Positions 17,327-24,391 of a stretch of 64,000 bases of DNA are shown one piece after another. Position 1 is the first letter of the stretch, and every line of letters begins with the position of its first letter. The stretch comes from Candidatus Thorarchaeota archaeon. Its GTDB lineage: Archaea; Asgardarchaeota; Thorarchaeia; Thorarchaeales; Thorarchaeaceae. Where the stretch lies: positions 28,171-92,170 of the forward strand of contig PRDH01000035.1 of the NCBI GenBank assembly GCA_003345545.1, in the 5' to 3' direction. The notes beneath the pieces were generated by a model. The model did no database searches. It worked only from the letters and a program-made list of their open reading frames with translations, and had not been told where the DNA came from. The position numbers and the translations under genes were made by a program.

Positions 17327-17950
17327 TTACTTGCCTACTGGTTCGTATTTTCTTCCCATATAGAGCACCATTAGTAGGACCAGCGCGACTGCGAAAACCA
17401 TGAGCACCGCCGCTGCCCATCCGTACGAAAATGTGCCGTATATGATGTTGAGAAACAGGTGTGCACCTGCCATGGCCACACCTAGAATGAGCGAAACAAG
17501 CATGAACCTTGATGTCATTTCCTTTACTTGTCCCTCTTCTGCACCCTTTGCGATTTTTCCACCAAAGAATACAAAGACGAACAGGAAGATGTACGCGATC
17601 ACAATCATTGTTCCCATATTGAAGAGGTACCCCTGAATGGTTATGTCCACTCCTTGCAGCAATCCACAGACAAGAAGAGTTCCCAATGCCATTACGTAAA
17701 CCAACATGTTGGAATACATCTTATCATCAGGATGGACAAAGCCAGTCATCTCAGTGAAGGTGTTTATCACACCTATGACCACCACAATTGCGAGTATCCC
17801 CAACGCGATGAGCCAGACGTAAAATGGATACAGAAGCTGATCTGGCGTGGCAGAAAGTGAGTCAAGAATGAACTTAAGGAAGATAGTAACTGCGAGCAGA
17901 GTCAAACCAATGCCCGAAAAGACATTACCAGTTGTTGTAAGCCTGACCAT
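17327..17950 (-). CDS. Six-helix integral membrane protein
   Basis: A 207-residue protein with six predicted membrane helices, the first beginning near residue 10 (VFSGIGLTLLAVTIFLKFIL) and the last ending just before a basic tail (GRKYEPVGK). Loops are short. AAAGGAG eight bases before ATG 17950 makes the start firm. I recognise no transporter or enzyme motif. It is transcribed alone and is divergent from the duplicated zinc-ribbon genes. Confidence 0.75.
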   Translation of the reverse strand: MVRLTTTGNVFSGIGLTLLAVTIFLKFILDSLSATPDQLLYPFYVWLIALGILAIVVVIGVINTFTEMTGFVHPDDKMYSNMLVYVMALGTLLVCGLLQGVDITIQGYLFNMGTMIVIAYIFLFVFVFFGGKIAKGAEEGQVKEMTSRFMLVSLILGVAMAGAHLFLNIIYGTFSYGWAAAVLMVFAVALVLLMVLYMGRKYEPVGK

Positions 17951-18095
17951 AATTCTCTCTCCTTTGAGGTAGAGTAACTGAAAGGTTTCAAGCCGAGGTT
18001 TCTATTAACTCTTGCCATGATTCTCATATTAGTGCCCGTTTCAGCTGCGATGCGCTGTATTCCCAAGCTCATTTCTTCAGCTTCATCCCTCAAAG

Positions 18096-18112
18096 AAGGA
18101 GCTTTATATCTC
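18096..18112 (+). promoter_or_regulatory. Promoter of zinc-ribbon gene copy 1 (TTTATAT)
   Basis: The block AAGGAGCTTTATATCTC holds a TATA box (TTTATAT, 18103-18109). It is repeated base for base before copy 2. The TATA box lies about 24 bases before GTG 18130, so the transcript would be practically leaderless. Confidence 0.6.
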
Positions 18113-18129
18113 TTCGAGCAGAACTTACT

Positions 18130-18822
18130 GTGAGGGTCGCTTCTACGTCTGAGCCAAGCTCTGATAGAATCCTCGTGAAGAAGGATAATCTTGCCAGATG
18201 CGCCTGGTGTGGTACTCCGGAGAGTGATGAGTGGATCACCAGAGGCCGGAATGAGATATTTTGTTCATCTGAATGCCAAGCCGCAAAGTATTCAACAGGA
18301 GCTGATCTCGCTGGATATATATTCACGTGCCTTGGCGGGGGAATACTGGTTCTGTTCTTCTTTGCTTCTCTCGCTCCTAACATCCTCGGTGATCCTAGGG
18401 CTGTTGCAGAGGTTGTAGTATATGGACTCTTCTTCCTCATCGTCGGCGTCGGAACAGTGATTGGTGCTAACAGGGGAAAAAAGTACCAGGATAGGAAAGA
18501 CAAGTACCGGGATGTCACCCTCCTTGTGTGCGAGTATTGTACGCAGGCAAATCCTCCAAGCATCACACGATGCAGGCATTGTGGCGCATCCCTGACTAAA
18601 GCCGTGTTCTCATACGAAACGACTCCTCCTTGGATTCAAAAAAGGCGGCTCAATCGATTCAGATGCCCCCGCTGTAATGCTGTCTACTCCTATAATCTGC
18701 TAAATCTTCAAAGTGGCGGGACAGTCAAATGCCAGAACTGCGACAGGCCGTTTGTCCTCTCCCGTCCGCTCGTCCTTGTAGATGACTCGATTGCCGCACG
18801 TTCCCTGTATCCGGATGTTTGA
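18130..18822 (+). CDS. Zinc-ribbon membrane protein, tandem copy 1
   Basis: A 230-residue membrane protein with three metal-binding knuckle pairs. The N-terminal unit is CAWCGTPE with FCSSEC (residues ~24-52), which resembles an FCS-type finger. Two membrane helices follow (~60-115), then a ribbon CEYCTQANPPSITRCRHCG and a C-terminal FRCPRC with KCQNC. The following gene is a close paralogue. In this copy the codon that matches the ATG of copy 2 is ACG, and the only suitable start is GTG five codons earlier. The function is unknown; ribbon proteins of this type may bind nucleic acid or other proteins at the membrane. Confidence 0.8.
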   Translation: MRVASTSEPSSDRILVKKDNLARCAWCGTPESDEWITRGRNEIFCSSECQAAKYSTGADLAGYIFTCLGGGILVLFFFASLAPNILGDPRAVAEVVVYGLFFLIVGVGTVIGANRGKKYQDRKDKYRDVTLLVCEYCTQANPPSITRCRHCGASLTKAVFSYETTPPWIQKRRLNRFRCPRCNAVYSYNLLNLQSGGTVKCQNCDRPFVLSRPLVLVDDSIAARSLYPDV

Positions 18823-18885
18823 TTCCGCGTGCGACCCGATTGCACTCTATTCCCTAGCTCATTTCATTATTATCATTATTCAAAA

Positions 18886-18902
18886 AAGGAGCTTTATATC
18901 TC
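18886..18902 (+). promoter_or_regulatory. Promoter of zinc-ribbon gene copy 2 (TTTATAT)
   Basis: The AAGGAGCTTTATATCTC block is repeated here, with the TATA box at 18893-18899. ATG 18935 is about 39 bases after it, leaving a leader of roughly 10-15 bases. The duplication therefore included the promoter. Confidence 0.6.
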
Positions 18903-18934
18903 TTCGAGAAGAAGTCACTCGGACGGTCAAGTCT

Positions 18935-19624
18935 ATGTCTGAGCCAGACTATGATAGAATTCTCGTGAAGAAGGACAATCTTGCCAGATGCGCTTGGTGT
19001 GGGACGCCAGAGAGTGACGAATGGATAACCACTGAGAGGAATGAAATCTTTTGCTCATCTGAATGTCAAGCCGCGATGTACTCTGTTGGAGCTGTGGGAT
19101 CTACTGGGGCTGGATTTGCATGCTCCTGCCTTGGTGGCATAATGCTATTGGCTCTGGTTTTCTCTGCTTCTCTCAATCCTGGCATGTCCAGTATGCGTAA
19201 TGTCGCCGCAGATCTTCTTGTAATTGGAATCCTGTTCCTGCTTACTGGTGGTCTGATAATGTTCGGAGGCAACGAGGGAAAGAACTATCAGGATAGGAAG
19301 GACAAGTACAGGAATGTCAGCCTCCTCGTGTGCGAGTACTGTACACAGACAAACCCTCCGAGTGTCACACGATGCACATATTGTGGTGCATCCCTGACAA
19401 GAGCCATGTTCTCATATGAGACAACTCCTCCTTGGATTCAGAAAAGGCGGGTCAATAGATTCAGATGTCCTCGCTGTAAAGCTGTCTATTCTTATGATCC
19501 GTCAAGCCTACAAAGGGACGGAACAGTCAAGTGCCAGAACTGTGATATGCCGTTTGTACCCTCTCGTCCACTTACCCCGACAGATGAATCCAATACCGCA
19601 TATTCTCCATGTTCGGGTGTCTGA
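18935..19624 (+). CDS. Zinc-ribbon membrane protein, tandem copy 2
   Basis: A 229-residue paralogue of the preceding protein with the same layout: CAWCGTPE and FCSSEC, two membrane helices, CEYCTQTNPPSVTRCTYCG, then FRCPRC and KCQNC. All cysteines are kept, while the membrane helices have diverged most, so selection seems to hold the metal sites. The frame is open upstream of ATG 18935 into the end of copy 1, but ATG 18935 begins MSEPDYDRILVKKDN, matching copy 1. Function unknown. Confidence 0.82.
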   Translation: MSEPDYDRILVKKDNLARCAWCGTPESDEWITTERNEIFCSSECQAAMYSVGAVGSTGAGFACSCLGGIMLLALVFSASLNPGMSSMRNVAADLLVIGILFLLTGGLIMFGGNEGKNYQDRKDKYRNVSLLVCEYCTQTNPPSVTRCTYCGASLTRAMFSYETTPPWIQKRRVNRFRCPRCKAVYSYDPSSLQRDGTVKCQNCDMPFVPSRPLTPTDESNTAYSPCSGV

Positions 19625-19719
19625 CATATCATCCGCTTCAACATCTTTTCGATTCTCAATGCAGTCCTGAAAGCATGTTACTGGGTCAATGTGAATTCCT
19701 TCAGCAATCAGTCGAAGTT

Positions 19720-21009
19720 TCATTCGATTTCAGGGGTCTGCCTTGCAGCAGCGACCTCGTGACTCCCTTGAGGGGCGGCTTCCTTAAGGAAGTATGTTCC
19801 GATGCATGCCACTGAGATTAGGATTATGACCAGGATGGCCAGACCCGGGAAGAGACCTCCCAATGAATAGGCAAACTCAGCAGCGAGTGGACCGATGATC
19901 ATTCCAGACCCGAAGAAGATGCTGTATACGCCCATTGTACTGCCTCGCGCTTCTGCACTAGATATGTCCGTGAGATATGCCATTGCTGCAGGTGGAAATG
20001 AGCCTGCAATAAAACCGAGCGCAGGCAACAGAGGCCATAGTCCCGAGGTCCAGAGAGTATCGAAAGACTCAGCATTGGCGACAAGCAGGTAGGCCAGGGC
20101 GCCAAAGCCTATGAGGCCAAACACGATGAACGGTCTTCTCTTCATAACTCGGTCTGATAGATGTCCCATGATGACTATGCCAAGAAACAATGACACTCCA
20201 AGCATCGCAAAGAGAAGAACCATATCAGCAGCAGTTATATCGAAGTAGACCTCGATGATTTGTTTCGTCTTCGATATCACCAGGCCATACAATGAGATAA
20301 TGGGCACATAGACTGGAAGCATTAGTTGGACTCGCCTATCAGCGGCAACCTTTTTGAGGAGTGCTATGACGCTGACATCCCTGCGTGATACGACTCGTGT
20401 TTCCTTGATTAGAAACAACGTCACTAGTCCTGTCACAGCACATGCTCCAGCGGCAGCAAACAGAAGAAGTGTCGGAGTGATGACAATTTCAAGAATGAAC
20501 GTCCCGATATTCAGACTGATGGTCCCGACCTCCAGCAGAATGATACCGAGACCGAAGCCGCCTGCAAGTCCAGCCAGAGTAGAGAGATCGAAGTAGCCCA
20601 TCAGTCTAGCTCTGTTCTCCTCCGAAGAGCAGTCCGCAATAATGGAGAGTGTAGTGGTCACTTGAGAGGCAGCGCCAATCCCAAAGAAACCGGCTAGGAT
20701 GAGTGCAAGGACTCCCATGGTGGCAACACCGAATAGGAATGAGGCTAGTCCTGTGATGAAGAGACTTGCGACAAGAATCGGTTTCCTCCCAATCTTATCG
20801 CTGTATGATCCAAAGAATGAAACCGTGCTCAGTTCTGTCAGGGGATAAATTGCCAGCACCGCTGCGACACCCCAACCCGTCAATGCTCCTCCCATGTACA
20901 CACTACTGGAGATAACAGCAATTGTGACATAGAATGATGCGCGCATGATCAATGTCACAAGATAGAGCAGAATCAGAGTCATTGCATGACCGGATTTTCG
21001 TAGTCCCAT
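19720..21009 (-). CDS. Major facilitator superfamily transporter
   Basis: A 429-residue transporter with about 12 membrane helices, the standard MFS length. The loop 2-3 signature motif A reads GSYSDKIGRKP near residue 67, and a related GHLSDRVMKRRP occupies the corresponding loop in the second half near residue 285. Such carriers move small solutes or drugs with an ion gradient; the substrate cannot be read. ATG 21009 begins MGLRKSGHAM before the first helix. It is divergent from the gene at 21211 with a TATA-bearing gap of about 200 bases. Confidence 0.88.
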   Translation of the reverse strand: MGLRKSGHAMTLILLYLVTLIMRASFYVTIAVISSSVYMGGALTGWGVAAVLAIYPLTELSTVSFFGSYSDKIGRKPILVASLFITGLASFLFGVATMGVLALILAGFFGIGAASQVTTTLSIIADCSSEENRARLMGYFDLSTLAGLAGGFGLGIILLEVGTISLNIGTFILEIVITPTLLLFAAAGACAVTGLVTLFLIKETRVVSRRDVSVIALLKKVAADRRVQLMLPVYVPIISLYGLVISKTKQIIEVYFDITAADMVLLFAMLGVSLFLGIVIMGHLSDRVMKRRPFIVFGLIGFGALAYLLVANAESFDTLWTSGLWPLLPALGFIAGSFPPAAMAYLTDISSAEARGSTMGVYSIFFGSGMIIGPLAAEFAYSLGGLFPGLAILVIILISVACIGTYFLKEAAPQGSHEVAAARQTPEIE

Positions 21010-21210
21010 CTAGATGCACTCCGTGTTTGTCGTGGCTCAACCTGTGTATCCTCTTTTATAAGCTATGCAGGTGCAAGGGACGTACTATGACATCTGGTAG
21101 AGTTCCCGAGGAAGTTGGTGCTTCCACGACTTGCTGTTTTCTAGTACAGATGTCAATATCACGAAGAGTTTAAATCGCACCTTCATCGGTTGCTCTGTGA
21201 GGTCAATAGG

Positions 21211-21981
21211 GTGAGCTGGGTCGCCAAGATAATCAAGGGAACTCCTGACGAGTTTGTTCATGCAAAATTAGTCAAGTATGGACTAGGGTCTCATCCAGGT
21301 CCAAGAGCACGGATAACCCTGAGCAAGCCGAGCATCAAGTTCAAGGCTGACCTCGACCAAGAGAAAGCGTTTTTGAAATGTTACGTGTTGGGTGCTCCTT
21401 CTGGTCAACATAAGATCAAAGGTACTATCATAACTTACTCGGATAGAAGACCCCAGTTTGGAAAAATGATGATGCCGATTTCTTGGGACAAATCGAAGGG
21501 CAAGGGCACACCTGTCTTTAGGGCAAAAGTCGATGAGTCTGCTCCTCTGGAGGACATCAAGGCTCTCTTCAGCATCGACGATCCGACGACTTTCTACCTT
21601 CTCTCGCTCAATCCCAAAGATGGCACGAAACCTTGGAAGATACAGACTAAGACATCATTCCCGAAGGGTGGCCCTGCAGAAGAAGATGAGGAATCCGTAT
21701 CAAAAGATCCTGTATTCTCCACTGGGTCACTTGGAAACAGCCCCGTAACTCTTGACTTCATCATGGACAGCTACATACCAGATCTGCGTGGCAAGATTGG
21801 ACCCAAGACCAAGGATATCTGGATTAGGAACAGCTTTGAAATCCGGGAAATCAAGATTCCCGATGACCCGAAACTGTCTTTTACTGAACAACGCAGGTTC
21901 GCCAAAAAGCGTGGGAAGTTGATTCGTGAAGTGACAATCGATGGAGAGGACTTTGTAACGGAGTATGAATTCCTTGCATGA
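21211..21981 (+). CDS. Hypothetical protein, 256 aa
   Basis: A soluble, Lys-rich protein starting VSWVAKIIKGTPDEFVHAKL. It has long beta-like stretches, an acidic linker (EEDEESVSKD) near the middle and a basic C-terminal region (FAKKRGKLIREVTIDGED). I recognise no family. The GTG at 21211 is chosen because GAGGT lies about eight bases upstream; a TTG at 21190 lacks one. A TTTAAAT box at 21169-21175 supports transcription from just before it. The basic character would allow nucleic-acid binding, but nothing shows it. Confidence 0.7.
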   Translation: MSWVAKIIKGTPDEFVHAKLVKYGLGSHPGPRARITLSKPSIKFKADLDQEKAFLKCYVLGAPSGQHKIKGTIITYSDRRPQFGKMMMPISWDKSKGKGTPVFRAKVDESAPLEDIKALFSIDDPTTFYLLSLNPKDGTKPWKIQTKTSFPKGGPAEEDEESVSKDPVFSTGSLGNSPVTLDFIMDSYIPDLRGKIGPKTKDIWIRNSFEIREIKIPDDPKLSFTEQRRFAKKRGKLIREVTIDGEDFVTEYEFLA

Positions 21982-22047
21982 TAACTTGACCGAGCACTTT
22001 AAATTACTCATCAAAGCGACCCCTGTAGAAACAACGAGGCGATAGAC

Positions 22048-22248
22048 ATGCTCCAGAACTTTGAAAGCACGATTTTTCTCTTTTCGTTAGTATTCCTGTT
22101 CTTCGGGATATTCGCCTTTGGCTGGCTTGTCGTCCACATTGAGCGTGGTCGCCACTTCTCGCGGCTCAGGGTCCTCTCTGCCCTATGCCTCGGTGCAATC
22201 CTAGTTGGCTTCGGAATACATTTCCTGCTGCTGTCCATGGGAATATAG
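22048..22248 (+). CDS. Small two-helix membrane protein
   Basis: A 66-residue protein with two membrane helices (IFLFSLVFLFFGIFAFGWLV and LGAILVGFGIHFLLLSM) joined by a short basic loop (HIERGRHFSRLRV). GAGG eight bases before ATG 22048 and a TTTAAAT box near 22000 support a real gene. It lies upstream of the three-gene helicase operon, about 130 bases away. Function unknown. Confidence 0.7.
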   Translation: MLQNFESTIFLFSLVFLFFGIFAFGWLVVHIERGRHFSRLRVLSALCLGAILVGFGIHFLLLSMGI

Positions 22249-22379
22249 AAAGGCAACCCTTGCAGGAGAATTCGACCCGGAACCTATGCACAAACAATTG
22301 TTATTTAGACACTTGATATTTTGAGTGCTGTTAGTCGTAGTGGACAGCAGACACGATTTGTATGTGAGGAATTCCTACC

Positions 22380-23570
22380 ATGTTGCCTGAGATCGACATT
22401 CAGAAGCTCGCAATGGAGAGTCGCCAAAGGCTAATAGAGGAATTCACAGATACCTATGCCAATCTAAGAGAGCGCGTAAAGCGTGTTCCTGAAGCAGAAG
22501 CACGAAAGATCTCTGAGGGGCTCTCTTGCCCTCTTGAGGTCGCCATGGTTGCCTACCTCATCAATATGGATGGAATCATAGGTCTCCGCTCTGCAGTGGA
22601 TCTCTTCACCACAGAATTAGGACGTCGCGCCAGTGTTGCTGAAGATGTACCAAACTTGCCTGGTAACGTGATGGAGTTCGCACTTAGTGAGGGTAGATGG
22701 ATTTCGCACCTCTATGGACGATTTTCTAGGCAGCTGGAGTTGCAGGGTCGAAGTCTAGCGAATCTTGAAGATGTGATTGATTCAAAGAACATGGAAGTTG
22801 AAAAAGCGCTCTCAATCATTGCTGAACGTACCAAACTTGCAGAAACTATCATTTCACCCATTCTCGAAGAGTGGATCAAAGAGCATCCAAAGTCTATCAG
22901 CGTCGATGCATTGACAGCATTCGGACAAGCAATTACGAAGTGGAATCGAGCCACTCTCAATGGGAAGTTCAAACAGGTCCTTCGACGGAATCAGGCTCAC
23001 TTTCGATTGATACGAGAGTCATTGATAGGAGTCACGGACTCATTCACTATTGACGCATCATTGGCACGTCTCGACGCTCTTATTGATGAACTCGGACAAC
23101 CGCTTGAGAGACTTCCACTCAGGGCAGTGGCACATTTCCTCATTCATCTCATACCCCGTCCCATAAGCGGACGGGGTGACCGGTCACCCTTTGTGGATGT
23201 CGGTGTCAGTTCGACCAGAGGCAATAAGGCTGAACCTGATTTGGTGTCTCCTTTTGATTTTCTGGAACGCGACGTGAAGCTCGCCAGAAGAAGAAAGGGC
23301 GACGAACGAGCAGAATACTTGTCGGAGCAAATTGGTCGTGTTATTAGAGTCCTGAAATATCAAGGTAATGACTTAACGGCTTGTGTTGAGAAATGCCTCA
23401 ATGAGATCAAAGGACGATTCAAACTCGAAGATGTTCCTCTCGACAATGTGATCTCCTCTGCAAAAGTACAGATATCCGAAGCTCCACTATCCGAACGCGA
23501 TACGCTCACCATCAAGATAGTGCATGATTTCGTCGACGCCCACATATATGAGGAGGATTCAATGCATTGA
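22380..23570 (+). CDS. Uncharacterised helical protein, helicase-operon gene 1
   Basis: A 396-residue, mostly helical soluble protein (MLPEIDIQKLAMESRQRLIE at the start) rich in Glu, Arg and Leu. A basic segment with ARRRKGDERAEYL lies near residue 300. No catalytic motif or membrane helix is visible and I recognise no family. It overlaps the next gene by four bases (TTGA), with AGGAGG placed to start that gene, so the two are translationally coupled. Because the third gene is a Ski2-like helicase, a role with nucleic acid is likely but inferred from context only. Confidence 0.75.
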   Translation: MLPEIDIQKLAMESRQRLIEEFTDTYANLRERVKRVPEAEARKISEGLSCPLEVAMVAYLINMDGIIGLRSAVDLFTTELGRRASVAEDVPNLPGNVMEFALSEGRWISHLYGRFSRQLELQGRSLANLEDVIDSKNMEVEKALSIIAERTKLAETIISPILEEWIKEHPKSISVDALTAFGQAITKWNRATLNGKFKQVLRRNQAHFRLIRESLIGVTDSFTIDASLARLDALIDELGQPLERLPLRAVAHFLIHLIPRPISGRGDRSPFVDVGVSSTRGNKAEPDLVSPFDFLERDVKLARRRKGDERAEYLSEQIGRVIRVLKYQGNDLTACVEKCLNEIKGRFKLEDVPLDNVISSAKVQISEAPLSERDTLTIKIVHDFVDAHIYEEDSMH

Positions 23571-24340
23571 AGGAGAAGACTCCTCTCTATTGGCTAATCA
23601 ATATCGAGACGTACGACTTCAGTGTAGATGCATTTCGTGGTGCTGACCTATCTGGTACTGCACTTATCCTCTCAACACAGTTATGGTCCATAATACGTGA
23701 AACGGAAGTCTACTCGGTCTTGATTGGACCTGGCATTTTCCTGGGCACCGCGAGAAAAGGAAACATCAATATTGCAGTACAGGAATTCATCTCTGCTCTC
23801 ATGTTCGATCCAACACAACTTCGGCTTGATGAGCCTCTCCCTCAGGTAGACATAGTGACGCCTGAGGTCATCGACCCTTTAGGGACGGGAAGACAAGATG
23901 AGATTGTCACTCTGATTCGAAATCTCGTAATTGAGCGAGGAAATGTTCTTGCAGGAGATGCGCTTGCAAAAATCAGAGTCGAGGCAGGCATACCTCAAAC
24001 TCTGTACTATCAGGAGATGTTCAAGCGCATTAAGGTCTCTCATGTATCCGGCGAACAACGTGCAAGATTCATTCTTGGTGGTACGAGCGGCCATATCTAT
24101 CGCCCCTTCATTGAGAATTTTCCCCGACTCCGACAGCAGCGTACTGAACTCTCAAAGGTGTTTGCAGCTCCGTTTCATCGATTTGCAGGCTTCTCCGATA
24201 TCGAGGTCATGACTGACTGGATGATTGTTGAGAAGGCCGGCGAGGACTCCAAGACTGGCATGGACGCCTTTGCGGATGAATACCGAGACACGCTTGACCT
24301 AGTTGAGAAGAATAAAGAGAAGTTCATTTTCGAATTGTGA
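23567..24340 (+). CDS. Uncharacterised protein, helicase-operon gene 2
   Basis: A 257-residue soluble protein starting with TTG inside the stop region of gene 1; AGGAGG lies ten bases before it, so the TTG start is well supported. The middle section (IVTLIRNLVIERGNVLAGDA) and the helical C-terminus lack a recognisable motif. The N-terminus is beta-rich (YWLINIETYDFSVDAF). It is not a homologue of any family I can name. Both its neighbours, the upstream coupled gene and the helicase 51 bases downstream, suggest one functional unit. Confidence 0.75.
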   Translation: MKEKTPLYWLINIETYDFSVDAFRGADLSGTALILSTQLWSIIRETEVYSVLIGPGIFLGTARKGNINIAVQEFISALMFDPTQLRLDEPLPQVDIVTPEVIDPLGTGRQDEIVTLIRNLVIERGNVLAGDALAKIRVEAGIPQTLYYQEMFKRIKVSHVSGEQRARFILGGTSGHIYRPFIENFPRLRQQRTELSKVFAAPFHRFAGFSDIEVMTDWMIVEKAGEDSKTGMDAFADEYRDTLDLVEKNKEKFIFEL

Positions 24341-24391
24341 GAACCACAAGTGTCTTCTAGGTTAGAGATTTCTCAATCCTGAGGTAGTTGA

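Noticed and set aside
21190..21211. TTG 21190 as start of the 256-residue protein
   Set aside because: GAGGT fits GTG 21211, and the seven extra residues have no protein-like feature.
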